This document shows, in pieces, positions 10,058 through 18,428 of a stretch of DNA of 64,000 nt. Position 1 is the stretch's first letter. Each line of letters begins with the position of its first letter. The stretch is taken from contig NZ_JACSWB010000170.1 in the NCBI RefSeq assembly GCF_016888135.1, forward strand, positions 103,175-167,174, read 5' to 3'. Origin of the DNA: Leptolyngbya sp. CCY15150. Its GTDB lineage: Bacteria; Cyanobacteriota; Cyanobacteriia; RECH01. A program made the position numbers and the translations under genes. The notes under the pieces were generated by a model that worked only from the letters and a program-made list of their open reading frames with translations, ran no database searches and was not told the DNA's origin.

Positions 10058-10630
10058 ATGGTTATTGGACAACGCATAGGTTTGAGCTTCGGGGTGGCGA
10101 TCGCCCTTCTCCTGTACGGATCGGCTGGGTATGCGGGCAAGCCTGGTTTGAATGAGCCAACGACGCCCTCGCCCGAGGTGGCACCTCCACCCCCTATCAA
10201 CGTGGATGGCTATGGGCTGGATGGCTATGGCCCAGGCTCAGTCACCCATGTGCAAATTAGCCTCAGCGATCGCAGGCTGACGCTCTACCAAAACAGCACT
10301 GCCCTACAGACCTACCCGATTGCCGTAGGGCGAGAGGGCTGGCAAACGCCCGTCGGTCAATTTCAGGTGACGCAAATGATTGCCAACCCAGACTGGATGA
10401 ACCCCCTCACCGGAGAGGTGGTACGCAGTGGGCATCCCAGTAACCCCCTGGGCGATCGCTGGATTGGCTTTTGGACTGATGGCTATAACTGGGTAGGCAT
10501 GCACGGCACCCCCGACACCAGCTCCATTGGCCAAGCAGCGTCCCATGGCTGTATCCGCATGCTGGATCACCACATTGATGAGATTTTTCGATTGGTGCAA
10601 CTGGGCACCATCGTTGTTGTAGCGCCCTAG
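10058..10630 (+). CDS. L,D-transpeptidase (YkuD domain)
   Basis: Peptidoglycan cross-linking or protein-anchoring enzyme of the YkuD family. An N-terminal hydrophobic segment with AGYAG at about residue 26 acts as signal peptide or anchor. The Pro-rich linker is followed by the YkuD domain from about residue 65 (VQISLSDRRLTLYQNS). The active-site motif is complete: the HGTPD element and SHGCIRM with catalytic Cys165 and His163. At 190 aa it is a minimal single-domain form. It probably acts on the periplasmic murein. The gene is alone and faces the HD-domain gene downstream. Confidence 0.92.
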   Translation: MVIGQRIGLSFGVAIALLLYGSAGYAGKPGLNEPTTPSPEVAPPPPINVDGYGLDGYGPGSVTHVQISLSDRRLTLYQNSTALQTYPIAVGREGWQTPVGQFQVTQMIANPDWMNPLTGEVVRSGHPSNPLGDRWIGFWTDGYNWVGMHGTPDTSSIGQAASHGCIRMLDHHIDEIFRLVQLGTIVVVAP

Positions 10631-10829
10631 TGAGCAAGATGCGGAGCCTGCGGTATGGCTCCGCTAAAGCGGCGGCGCACATCCAAGCCTTATGAGACGG
10701 TGCAGCACCCTACTAGGCAGGGGTTTCAGGACTGTGGTCACAGGTGTGGGATGGGTAGGTAGGAGCCTTTTGGGGGAGGGGGCCGGCTTGCAACGCTGGA
10801 TGTAACCCGATGCTGTCTAGAATCCTCTC

Positions 10830-11687
10830 CTAGCTTGCCGAAATCACGTCCTCTAAGGCATGGATGTCGTGTTCAACAACAAACACATTCGAATACAGGT
10901 TGGCTAGGACTTGCTTCCCTTGCTGGGTGAGTTCTAGATATCGCATTCCGTCTTTGACGTAGCGATAGACCACGTTCCAGTAAAACTTGGGATAGTTGCG
11001 CCGCAGGTCGCCAGGATGTTCATACCCTAGCTTTTTGCTTTCACCGGTTTCATGGAACTCGTAATATAGAGCCCCAATTTTTTTGAGATAGCGGGGATCG
11101 CTGAGCTGCCCAATCAAATCCGCAGCTCGAATGAGGCCGGGATAGTGGGTGGTGTCTTGGTGATCCGCCTCGTTGGGAACCGGAAAGCGGGTTAACTCAA
11201 TGTTGCGCTTAATAATTTCAGCGCTGATCTTGCTGTTGTTGCCAAACCGCTCATCCACGAACAGCTTGCCGCGATCGACGTGGTAGGGCGTTAAAGATGC
11301 ATCGGATGAACCCATGCCCAATTTGACCATCTTGCCGCCCTGCCCGGTGGCATAGACGCCTTCTTTGTCTTGCCGGCATACACCCTTCACATAGCCGATG
11401 TCGTGGCATAGCAAGGAGATGATGAAATGCAGCCAGTCGCTGGGCGAAACGCCACCTTCACGGATGTGCTTACCCCGTAGAATCTCTTGTCCTACGAGGG
11501 CTACCAAAATCGTATGCTCGACGTTGTGGTAGAGAGCATCGCTGTTGGCGATATTCTCAAGCGCCATCGACCCAACCCAACCAATGATGTCTTCATAGTC
11601 GGAATTGAGGCTGCCGTAAGCCCGACGATACCCATCTTTTAGATCTTGAACGAAGCTGTCAATTAGCAGTTCGGTAGCGTTAAACAT
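10830..11687 (-). CDS. HD-domain metalloprotein (Npun_R2479-type)
   Basis: Predicted metal-dependent phosphohydrolase fold. The HD superfamily ligands are visible: YHNVEHT near residue 53-59 supplies the first histidine and LLCHDIGY the His95-Asp96 pair, with a later conserved aspartate in LIRAADLIGQL. The whole 285-residue chain matches a family found across cyanobacteria and named after Nostoc punctiforme R2479. Substrate is unknown; HD proteins mostly cleave nucleotides or cyclic nucleotides. The start ATG 11687 precedes a family-like N-terminus. Confidence 0.82.
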   Translation of the reverse strand: MFNATELLIDSFVQDLKDGYRRAYGSLNSDYEDIIGWVGSMALENIANSDALYHNVEHTILVALVGQEILRGKHIREGGVSPSDWLHFIISLLCHDIGYVKGVCRQDKEGVYATGQGGKMVKLGMGSSDASLTPYHVDRGKLFVDERFGNNSKISAEIIKRNIELTRFPVPNEADHQDTTHYPGLIRAADLIGQLSDPRYLKKIGALYYEFHETGESKKLGYEHPGDLRRNYPKFYWNVVYRYVKDGMRYLELTQQGKQVLANLYSNVFVVEHDIHALEDVISAS

Positions 11688-12082
11688 CCTGAATGCCCAC
11701 CAATGAAGAGAGACGTCAGTGAATGAGTGAGGTGAGTGATCGGGATCCTTGTCTTGGTGACCAAGAGGCTAGCTGCCGTGACTATCCGATCGCTTTTCCT
11801 AAGGATAGAAGAAAAACAGACTAACAAGGCAAAAAACCACGGAATCATTCAAGAAAGGCGATCGCCCTCGACTTCATAAATTGGCAATGGCAATCCGAAA
11901 GCAGGGGGCTACGGACGCATTACATAGTGTCACGTTAACGCAGCCGATGGTGCTTGGCTGTGACCTGAGACAACCTTTGTATTGTTTTCGCGCACGGGTT
12001 GGGCAGGGGCGATCGTAAAATGTAGGTTCACAGCACCCAAAGCCTAGAAAAACATGGCATAATGCTAGACGCGGCAGTTTTC
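11688..12082. other. Intergenic stretch upstream of tRNA-Gly
   Basis: About 395 bases between the divergent HD-protein gene and tRNA-Gly. It contains a HIP1 octamer near 11858 and presumably both promoters. No gene, hairpin or repeat of note was seen. Confidence 0.4.
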
Positions 12083-12154
12083 GCGGGTGTAGTTCAGTGG
12101 TAGAACGTCAGCTTCCCAAGCTGAATGTCGTGGGTTCGAGTCCCATCACCCGCT
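12083..12154 (+). tRNA. tRNA-Gly (anticodon CCC)
   Basis: A 72-nt cloverleaf: acceptor GCGGGTG pairs with CACCCGC, D arm GTTC/GAAC, anticodon arm TCAGC-TTCCCAA-GCTGA giving anticodon CCC, and T arm GTGGG-TTCGAGT-CCCAT. All stems close (one G-T in the T arm). The discriminator base is T and no CCA is encoded. An integrase gene begins 232 bases downstream in the same direction, so this gene is the likely integration target of the element to its right. Confidence 0.95.
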
Positions 12155-12386
12155 TTCAAGCGTTTCAGTCTCAAACGCTCTTCCCGAAAAGGATTCAGCC
12201 ATCAAGATGTTGATTGCTCTTTAGCAACGCGGCCGTGATGTTGGGTCACTTTGGGGCAGTTTAGAGGTAAAAACTGGTACGAAATTGGTATAAACCTCCG
12301 GGCACGAAAGGCGGACTGATGGGGTCTGGGATCACCGTAAATAACGGCAAGGGTACAGGCGATGTACATGACCCCCACTCTGAACT
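12131..12386 (+). other. Putative attachment-site region (tRNA 3' end to integrase)
   Basis: Integrases of this class usually recombine at the 3' end of a tRNA gene and restore it. The T arm and acceptor end of tRNA-Gly (12131-12154) plus the gene-free stretch up to the integrase ATG therefore form the expected left attachment site. I looked for a second copy of the tRNA end downstream in this window and did not find one, so the exact core is not defined. This is inference from gene order. Confidence 0.45.
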
Positions 12387-13550
12387 ATGGCTAAAGGACA
12401 AGTTAAAGTCGAAGTTTACTCCGAGCGCTTACGGCTGCGGTGGAGTTACCAGAGCCAGCGTTACTGCCTGTCGGTTGGCTTGCCAGATAGCATCATCAAC
12501 CGCAAGGTCGCAACACAAAAGGCCCAGCAGATTGAGTTAGACATGCTGAGCGGCAATTTTGACCCCACGTTGCAAAAATACAAGCCTGAGGATCCACCTC
12601 CAGTGCTTGAGCCTAGATCTGAGACGTCTCAGATCTATACCGATGTCTTTCAGCAGCACTGGGACAAATTTGTAGAAGATAAGGGGCAGCGGCTAGAGAG
12701 CCCCTTCACCATCGTGAGCATGTATAATCCTATTCCCAAAAAAGTGCGTAATTTCGGGCATAAGATCCTTGGCCGCCGGGAAGCTCAAGAGTTCGTCACG
12801 TTTATGCTACAAAGTGCTTCCCCTGCCACCATTAAGAAACAGGTGATCATCCTGAATGACTTTGGCAACTGGGTGCAGCAGAATAAGTTGGTGGAAGCAA
12901 GTTGGGAAAACCCGTTTACCGGGCTGACGGAGATGTGTCACCCGGTGCCACCGCTCAAAGTTGCTCCCTTTAGCGAGGCAGAAATCAAGCAGATTATCGG
13001 TACCTTTCGCGACGACCGCTACTATGCTCACTACACTAACTATGTTCGCTTCCTATTTATGACAGGTTGTAGAACCAGTGAGGCCATAGGCCTCCAGTGG
13101 AAGCATATTCGTCGCGACTGTACTGAAATCACGTTTAACGAAACCCTGGTACGTAAGGGCACCGGAACGGCTCGCCTGCGAAAAGCTACCAAAACGAATC
13201 GGGCGCGGTTTTTCCCGTGCAATGTTGATCTACAGAACCTGTTGTTAGCCATTCGCCCTGAAGACTACAAGCCCGATACTCTGGTCTTTCCCAGTCCCAA
13301 GGGCAAACCGATTGATGCGACCAACTTCCTAAATCGGGCCTGGCAGAGCATTTTGAAGAAGTGCGGCATGACTCAAGAAAACGGGCTGTATCGTACCCAG
13401 TACAACACCCGGCATACGTTCATTAGCCACATGCTGGCGAAGGGGATGTCGGTGATTGAGGTCGCCAAGCTGACTGGCCATGATCCTAAAATTCTGTTGG
13501 AGCACTATGCTGGCTTAATTAGTCAGATTGAGGTGCCAACGTTCTTTTAG
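12387..13550 (+). CDS. int: Tyrosine-type site-specific integrase
   Basis: Catalyses integration and excision by strand exchange. The 387-residue chain has an N-terminal Arm-type DNA-binding segment, an alpha-helical core-binding domain, and a catalytic domain from about residue 190. The active-site residues can be followed: Arg229 in TGCRTSEA, Arg342 in YNTRHTF (the position of the first box II His is a Tyr, as in many cyanobacterial relatives), His365 in LTGHD and the nucleophile Tyr374 in EHYAGL. A lysine-rich beta-hairpin between KGTG and TNRARFF supplies the catalytic lysine region. The gene lies next to tRNA-Gly and in the same direction, the standard arrangement for tRNA-inserted elements. 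Confidence 0.93.
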   Translation: MAKGQVKVEVYSERLRLRWSYQSQRYCLSVGLPDSIINRKVATQKAQQIELDMLSGNFDPTLQKYKPEDPPPVLEPRSETSQIYTDVFQQHWDKFVEDKGQRLESPFTIVSMYNPIPKKVRNFGHKILGRREAQEFVTFMLQSASPATIKKQVIILNDFGNWVQQNKLVEASWENPFTGLTEMCHPVPPLKVAPFSEAEIKQIIGTFRDDRYYAHYTNYVRFLFMTGCRTSEAIGLQWKHIRRDCTEITFNETLVRKGTGTARLRKATKTNRARFFPCNVDLQNLLLAIRPEDYKPDTLVFPSPKGKPIDATNFLNRAWQSILKKCGMTQENGLYRTQYNTRHTFISHMLAKGMSVIEVAKLTGHDPKILLEHYAGLISQIEVPTFF

Positions 13551-13856
13551 GGGTTGATGGTTGCCGAGGAGCGCTATCTGTCATGACCTAGACACCAACT
13601 TTGGCAAGCACTTGCTGGAGGGAGCAAAGGCTACGTCTTACCGCGCCCCCTCCGTTGGAGACTCACGTTTTTTCGACAGCGTTAGTTTTGAGCAATGGGT
13701 GTAGTTGTGGCATCGGTGCTTGGAGGCGTTACTCAAGCTCAGGTGGCACAGGCAAAAGCCAATGCTGCACGACAAAAGATCTTAGCTTGGCAGAATTAGA
13801 AGGAATAATATTCAGCCTGACAGACATCAATAAGTAAATGTCAACTCTCACAAAAG
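13551..13856. other. Intergenic stretch between integrase and repressor
   Basis: About 300 bases between two convergent genes. A 34-codon open frame (13695-13799, beginning MGVVVASVLGGV) is present, but there is no ribosome site or known relative to support it. No repeats seen. Confidence 0.35.
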
Positions 13857-14507
13857 TCATACGAGATGTAATTTGTGGCCAACCCAAATAACTCTACCCA
13901 TAAGGCTTAATCCACTAGATGGGCTCGACAAGACGAGGGAGAAAGTTTCATAAGCCGCATTATCACTCAGAACTCGAATCGTCTTCTCCGCAACATATTG
14001 CAGGCGTTTAACCAAAATTCGGTCATCCAGTTTGAGCAGATAGATGCCATGGGTTACCGCCCCCAGATCTCGATCTGTGGTGTCTACAAGCACCAGCGCT
14101 TTTATCGGAAGGGTAGGCTCCATACTGTCATCAACCATCTGGACTAGCATCAGATTCTCAAATGAATCAGGGAACTCTGTCTGTAGCCAATCCGTCTCAA
14201 ATGCCAGTGGCTCCTTATAAGTGTACTTCTCAGCTAACGCTTGAGATAAGTCATGAGGAGCCGTCACACACTGGCCTGTTGCCAGCCACTCTACGCTGAT
14301 ATTAGCTGTGCGTGCTATAGCGAGCAATGCCGGGCGGGTGGGTTCACTTTGACCATTGAGATATTGGCGGAGCACAGTGTCAGAAAAGCCACAATCTCTG
14401 GCAAAGCCTCGGATACTTTTGTCGCCAACAGCTTGCTTCAGGCGAGCAGGAAACTGATCAAGGTCTGTGGTATTCACCTGCGCCTTATTAGGTAATGGAT
14501 TAGTCAT
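13857..14507 (-). CDS. CI/LexA-like repressor (XRE HTH + S24 peptidase domain)
   Basis: A phage-type master repressor. Residues 20-75 form an XRE helix-turn-helix (IRGFARDCGFSDTVLRQYLNG). The C-terminal half is an S24 autoprotease and dimerisation domain with the catalytic pair Ser128 in VDDSMEPTL and Lys167 in ILVKRLQ, 39 residues apart as in LexA and CI. It is divergent from a Ner-like regulator with 99 bases between likely starts, the layout of a lysogeny-type switch. The inference is that DNA damage, through RecA-stimulated self-cleavage, relieves repression of element genes. A clear Ala-Gly cleavage site was not identified; ATGQC near residue 79 is a candidate region. Confidence 0.87.
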   Translation of the reverse strand: MTNPLPNKAQVNTTDLDQFPARLKQAVGDKSIRGFARDCGFSDTVLRQYLNGQSEPTRPALLAIARTANISVEWLATGQCVTAPHDLSQALAEKYTYKEPLAFETDWLQTEFPDSFENLMLVQMVDDSMEPTLPIKALVLVDTTDRDLGAVTHGIYLLKLDDRILVKRLQYVAEKTIRVLSDNAAYETFSLVLSSPSSGLSLMGRVIWVGHKLHLV

Positions 14508-14606
14508 AGGATTACATTCATTAATTGCGATCGCAATTTATAGCGCTTGACATGCAATTTATTTATTGCTAACGTCATCGATATATTGATGGAGTTAGAC
14601 CATTCT
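14508..14606. promoter_or_regulatory. Divergent promoter/operator of the repressor-Ner switch
   Basis: A near-consensus rightward promoter is visible: TTGACA at 14547-14552, a 17-base spacer, and TAACGT at 14570-14575. A perfect 16-bp palindrome, AATTGCGATCGCAATT (14523-14538, with a HIP1 core), lies just upstream. The half-site GCAATTTAT occurs at 14533-14541 and again at 14554-14562, exactly 21 bp (two helical turns) apart. The second copy also makes an inverted GCAAT/ATTGC pair between the -35 and -10. Repressor binding here would block the promoter. The sites are seen; their function is inferred. Confidence 0.6.
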
Positions 14607-14933
14607 ATGCATGTAGAAGATATTAAAGCAGCTCTGCGCAAGCAGGGCTGGACTCTGACTAGCATCGCGAAAGAACTGAATATCGGTACCTCAGCAGTCT
14701 CCCATGCTTTGACTCGACAGCGATCGCGCCGAATTGAGCAAGTGGTGGCGAGCAAACTTGGCCTGCCTCCCCATGAGATTTGGCCCCAGCGGTATAAGCG
14801 AGGAAGAGTAAACCATGGCCCAATTCATCAGCAAGCAGGAGGCTACCCAGTACCTCAAGCTCAGCGATACGACACTGAAGCGTTATCGGTTGCAGGGGGT
14901 GCTGATCGAGGGCATCCATTGGGTTCGCATTAA
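14607..14933 (+). CDS. Ner/Nlp-like DNA-binding regulator
   Basis: A small Ner-family helix-turn-helix protein (the HTH_35 group). The family match runs from MHVEDIKAALRKQGW through SIAKELNIGTSAVSHALT to PHEIWPQRY, about 65 residues. The start ATG 14607 is chosen because the strong promoter at 14547-14575 would exclude a start before 14589, a GGAG lies 12 bases upstream, and family members begin this way. Oddly, the frame continues about 40 codons past the family end and overlaps the next gene by 119 bases; the extra tail looks like out-of-frame reading, so a stop may have been lost. It probably acts early, antagonising the CI-like repressor. Confidence 0.7.
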   Translation: MHVEDIKAALRKQGWTLTSIAKELNIGTSAVSHALTRQRSRRIEQVVASKLGLPPHEIWPQRYKRGRVNHGPIHQQAGGYPVPQAQRYDTEALSVAGGADRGHPLGSH

Positions 14934-15111
14934 CAGCCGCTGCATTCGCTACAACCTTGAGCTGATGCAAGACTGGCTACACAATCGTCATGACCCAATC
15001 GCTCACCAGCGGGCCATTAGAATTTACCAGTCCAGCTTGTTGAGTAATCGTAAAAAACCATCTCAGCCCGGTACTCGAAATAACTCATCGAAGCTGAAAA
15101 ACAGCAAATAG
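14815..15111 (+). CDS. Excisionase-like small DNA-binding protein
   Basis: A 98-residue basic protein. Residues 3-60 look like a MerR/Xis-type winged helix (FISKQEATQYLKLSDTTLKR, then GIHWVRINSRCIRYNLELMQDW), which fits recombination directionality factors and DNA-binding accessory proteins. The last 35 residues are Lys/Ser/Asn-rich and probably disordered. It lies directly after the Ner-like regulator, with a GAGGAAGAGTAAACC leader that contains a good ribosome site. A role as excisionase for the integrase at 12387 is inference from fold and position. Confidence 0.65.
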   Translation: MAQFISKQEATQYLKLSDTTLKRYRLQGVLIEGIHWVRINSRCIRYNLELMQDWLHNRHDPIAHQRAIRIYQSSLLSNRKKPSQPGTRNNSSKLKNSK

Positions 15112-15184
15112 GGCTTTCAGAGTTTAGTCAAGTTGTTGATAGCTTTCTAGCCTCATTCCTTAAGCTCAAGATTGATTGAAAAAA

Positions 15185-15225
15185 CACCCTAACTACTTAT
15201 TAGCCAGGGTGCCGAGTTCTTTTTT
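15185..15225 (+). terminator. Candidate rho-independent terminator
   Basis: CACCCT (15185-15190) pairs with AGGGTG (15206-15211), extended by TAA/TTA across a small bulge, and is followed by a run of T (TTCTTTTTT). It lies 74 bases after the excisionase-like gene and before the replication gene, so it would close the regulatory operon. Confidence 0.4.
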
Positions 15226-15426
15226 GACTTTTTGCAGCCGGGTTAATCAACGTCTTGAAGTGGTTGGTCAGAATCACTTCCTCCATTAACCTGCTACTGA
15301 AATATTTGTTTTCAACTATAGCAAAGTCATGGGTAATATCCAAGACTAAAAAGCTGATTGGGCAATCTACTGAGCCCAATAGTAGGTTGATGGTGATGGC
15401 CCGGCTCCTAACCTGAGGAGCTAATC

Positions 15427-17832
15427 ATGGCACAGTACATTTACTCGGGGCGATCGCGCCCCTGTCCAATTTGTGGACGCACCAAAGACCAAGACTGCCG
15501 CTGGAATGAGGAGGTCGTGTTCTGCCACACCTACGTAGACGAGGATGGAGCGGTAGATGGCTACGTTTATCGGGGTGCAACAGCCGATGGCATGTGGGGG
15601 CAATACTTTGCAGCCACCGCCTCCCCCGAGAAGCCGGTTCGACCCCAGCAGCGGCAGGATTACTTCTATCCCAGCCGTGTCGGGCAGCCGTTGGTGAAAG
15701 TGACGCGGGTAGATCGGGGCAACGGTGCGAAGTTTTTTGTGCAGTACCACTGGAACGGGCAACAGTGGATCAAAGGACTAACCCCTGACATTAAAGCCCA
15801 GGTGCCGATCTACCGCTACCGGGATGTTCAGAATGCCATATCCATCGGTCAACCCATCTGGATGGTGGAGGGGGAAGGCTGTGCTGATGCCCTGTGGGCG
15901 ATCGGCATTCCCGCAACCACGACTCTGGGCGGTTCCAAGAAGTACCGCAGCTATGGCGATTACCGTCAGGATTTGCAGGATGCGAGCTTGGTGCTGTGCC
16001 CGGATCGCGATCAGGTCGGCATGGCCCACATGGAGGACGTGGCCCAAGACTTTCCCTTGGCCCAGTGGTGCTATCCCTACCCAGACAGTTTACGCTGGCA
16101 CAACCTGCCCAAGCATGGTGGGTTGGATGTGGTGGATTGGATTCACGATGGGGCTACAGCGGAGCAGATTCGGGCAGCGGTGCAAGATCGACGGCAGTTG
16201 GAGGTCATCTCAACTCAAGACCCCAAGCGACTGTCGGTACAAGTCCTACAAGACCAGATTCGTACCTATCTGGGCACTAGTCCCACCGAACTAGCCCTGG
16301 CCGCGCAGGTGGTGCAGTGGCATCAGGAGACGGAGCTATCGGCCAAGGATATTGGTAACCTGGTTAGCCTGGTGCAGATGGAGTTGGAGCAAATCGAGGA
16401 GCGGGACGACCGCAGAGCCGAGATTCACCGGCTGCTCAAAATCGGTGACTACCAGTTGGCACTACGGGATTACCTTCATCCTGATCTAGCAGAACCCTTG
16501 GAGCAGATTGCTGCCTGGATCGGCGCGACGCCAGCGGCGATGCTGGTGACGTTGCTGCCAGTTGCGGCATCTTTGCTACGGGTAGGCACAGAGCTAGAGA
16601 TTGATGCCGGGATGGGGTTCTCAGTGCCACCGATTATCTTCACAGGATTGGTGGCCCCTTCGGGCAGTAAGAAGAGCCCAATTCAGCGGCAGATTTTGGG
16701 GCCGCTCTCACTACTCCAGGTGGAAGCGGATCAGGAGTATGAGTATGCCGCCTCGGAGTATGAGATTGACCTGCGGGAATGGGAACAGACCCGAGCAGAG
16801 GAGAGGGGCCTTCGTCCCAGGAAGCCAATGCCACGGGAGTATCACACCTCCGATGCAACACGGGAAGCGATCGCCCGTATTCAAGCCCAACAACCAGAGC
16901 GGGGCATTTTGGTGACGCCGGATGAGCTGGCAGGTCTGTTCAAGGGGCAGAACCAATACCGCAATGGCCGAGGGAACGATAAAGAATCGCTACTAACAGC
17001 CTTTGATGGCTCAGGGCTGAAAGTGGATCGGGCCAGTGGCCTGCGCATCAGCCTACCGCGCACCAGCTTGAGTCTGACGGGGACAATTCAGCCCGATATT
17101 CTGCGGGAGATGATGGGGGATTGCTCGGATGCCAGTGGACAGTGGGCTAGGTTTTTGTGGTGTTTGCTGCCGCTGAAGCCTGCGCCCTTTCCCAGGCGGA
17201 CGGTTCGCTATGACGTGTCGGAGCGGCTCTATAGCCTCTACCAGAAGCTGGAGGGGCTGTCTCCCCAGTGCTACCGATTGACGCCTGAGGCTAAGGTTCT
17301 ATTTGCAGACTGGTATGACCAGTTGGATCAGCTGCGGGTGACGGAGACCCACCCAGGTTTACAGGCGGTGTATTCCAAAATGCAGGGCTATACGGGGCGT
17401 CTGGCGCTAATTCTCCACTGCCTGAATGCAGTGATGGACGGGGGGCTACCGGCTAATGCGGTAGATGCCGAGAAGATGAGGGCTGCGATTAAGCTGGGAC
17501 GTTGGTTCATTGGCCAGGTGAAGCTGCTCTATGCGGACGGGAATACGGTGGATGGGGCGCTGGAGCCGGTCTATACGAAGCTGATTCAGCTATCGCGGGT
17601 GCGGGGCTGGCTGCGGGCGAAGGATGTGCGCAACTATGAGCGCAGCTTACGGAAGGTGGGGGTGGAGGTGATTCGCGCTCATTTTTTGGAGCTGGAGGCG
17701 ATGGGGTATGGGGAAACCCAGGGGATAGGGAATCGGCTGCGGTGGCGGGCAACGGTAGACGCGGTAGACAGATTTGAGAAAACGGTAGACGGGGTGTCTA
17801 CCGCTGAAAGTGTTGATGGGCAAGGGTTATAG
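15427..17832 (+). CDS. Replication protein: zinc-finger/TOPRIM primase-like N-terminus with DUF3987 ATPase domain
   Basis: Probable replication initiator-helicase of the element, 801 aa. The N-terminus has a primase-type zinc site (CPICG at 13-17 plus downstream Cys-His in FCHTY). A TOPRIM-like domain follows, with the acidic signatures VEGEG (Glu148, Glu150) and LCPDRD (Asp193, Asp195). The second half is a DUF3987 domain with the P-loop-like VAPSGSKKSP at 409-418 and an LTPDELAGLF segment resembling Walker B. Proteins of this make-up are encoded by plasmids, phages and integrative elements. The last 80 bases of the gene already belong to the iteron cluster that continues downstream. A GAGGAGCTAATC leader gives a strong ribosome site before ATG 15427. 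Confidence 0.85.
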   Translation: MAQYIYSGRSRPCPICGRTKDQDCRWNEEVVFCHTYVDEDGAVDGYVYRGATADGMWGQYFAATASPEKPVRPQQRQDYFYPSRVGQPLVKVTRVDRGNGAKFFVQYHWNGQQWIKGLTPDIKAQVPIYRYRDVQNAISIGQPIWMVEGEGCADALWAIGIPATTTLGGSKKYRSYGDYRQDLQDASLVLCPDRDQVGMAHMEDVAQDFPLAQWCYPYPDSLRWHNLPKHGGLDVVDWIHDGATAEQIRAAVQDRRQLEVISTQDPKRLSVQVLQDQIRTYLGTSPTELALAAQVVQWHQETELSAKDIGNLVSLVQMELEQIEERDDRRAEIHRLLKIGDYQLALRDYLHPDLAEPLEQIAAWIGATPAAMLVTLLPVAASLLRVGTELEIDAGMGFSVPPIIFTGLVAPSGSKKSPIQRQILGPLSLLQVEADQEYEYAASEYEIDLREWEQTRAEERGLRPRKPMPREYHTSDATREAIARIQAQQPERGILVTPDELAGLFKGQNQYRNGRGNDKESLLTAFDGSGLKVDRASGLRISLPRTSLSLTGTIQPDILREMMGDCSDASGQWARFLWCLLPLKPAPFPRRTVRYDVSERLYSLYQKLEGLSPQCYRLTPEAKVLFADWYDQLDQLRVTETHPGLQAVYSKMQGYTGRLALILHCLNAVMDGGLPANAVDAEKMRAAIKLGRWFIGQVKLLYADGNTVDGALEPVYTKLIQLSRVRGWLRAKDVRNYERSLRKVGVEVIRAHFLELEAMGYGETQGIGNRLRWRATVDAVDRFEKTVDGVSTAESVDGQGL

Positions 17833-17977
17833 CGAAACGGTAGACAAGTAGACAGGGTTTGCCAATGGGGAATTGCTAGGAAAGTGTCTACCGTCTACCG
17901 AAATGGCTGAAGAGCTTGTGGATAAAGGCTTTTGCCCGGTAGACACCCTGTCTACCGGGCGTCTACCGTGTCTACCG
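17753..17977. repeat. Iteron cluster, probable replication origin
   Basis: Eleven exact copies of the octamer CGGTAGAC lie in 225 bases. Forward copies start at 17753, 17762, 17783, 17838 and 17937. Reverse copies (GTCTACCG) start at 17796, 17886, 17893, 17950, 17961 and 17970. A degenerate copy starts at 17846. By chance an octamer is expected about once per 32 kb counting both strands. The cluster starts inside the 3' end of the replication gene and encloses a perfect DnaA box. Iterons beside a replication gene are the classical form of a plasmid oriV. Repeats are seen; origin function is inferred. Confidence 0.75.
17917..17925 (-). promoter_or_regulatory. Perfect DnaA box
   Basis: TGTGGATAA here is the exact complement of the consensus DnaA box TTATCCACA. 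It sits in the middle of the iteron cluster, in the 36-base gap between two groups of repeats, as expected for a DnaA-assisted iteron origin. Confidence 0.6.
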
Positions 17978-17985
17978 AAAGTCGA

Positions 17986-18219
17986 TTACTCCTCGTCGTT
18001 GTCTGTGAACAAACTCGTTAGGTCTCGGTAGCCACTGACGACTCGCAAGATGTCTACTCTAGATTCGGTTACGGTATGGAGAATGAGGCGTTGCTGATTC
18101 AGGGTATGAAGCGACGGCTCAAATCTTTGAAAACTCCTTCCGGATTTCGCAAATTCATACTGCCATTCAGCAACACCGCCTAAGCTACGAGCACGTAGGC
18201 CAACACGGCGCGTGCAGCC
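17986..18219 (-). pseudogene. RelE/ParE-family toxin remnant, frameshifted
   Basis: On the minus strand a frame with no start codon encodes about 78 residues ending in the ParE-type motif VDILRVVSGYRDLTSLF and a TAA at 17986-17988. Directly upstream this frame meets a stop (18220-18222), while a frame shifted by two bases continues with EDCFKAAR, as if GC had been gained or lost in CACGCGCCGTG. This looks like a decayed toxin gene. The first part of the protein is not conserved enough to be sure of the family. Confidence 0.45.
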
Positions 18220-18233
18220 TTAAAGCAATCTTC

Positions 18234-18428
18234 TTGATGACCACCGAGTGCACAGAGCCTGAGTTCACTAATCTCAAAGAAGAATTAGAAGAGTTAGGTT
18301 ATAGGCTGAACGTAGTATACGGCTGCACAAAAGAGCATCAGGATGCGAGACAACGCGCTCTCAATGATGCAATGACCACTGCTCAAGTAGGAGAGATCAC
18401 ATGCAGATCGAATTTCCCGACCATTTAG
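18234..18428 (+). CDS. Small hypothetical protein
   Basis: A 64-residue open frame (MMTTECTEPEF...). It has no strong ribosome site and no recognised relative. It overlaps the next small gene by 28 bases in the same direction, and that gene is better supported. A predicted helix (LKEELEELGYRLNVVYG) is the only visible feature. It may be the first gene of a three-gene unit or non-coding. Confidence 0.3.
   Translation: MMTTECTEPEFTNLKEELEELGYRLNVVYGCTKEHQDARQRALNDAMTTAQVGEITCRSNFPTI

Noticed and set aside
14547..14606. Upstream starts for the Ner-like gene
   Set aside because: They overlap the TTGACA/TAACGT promoter and add residues not found in the family.
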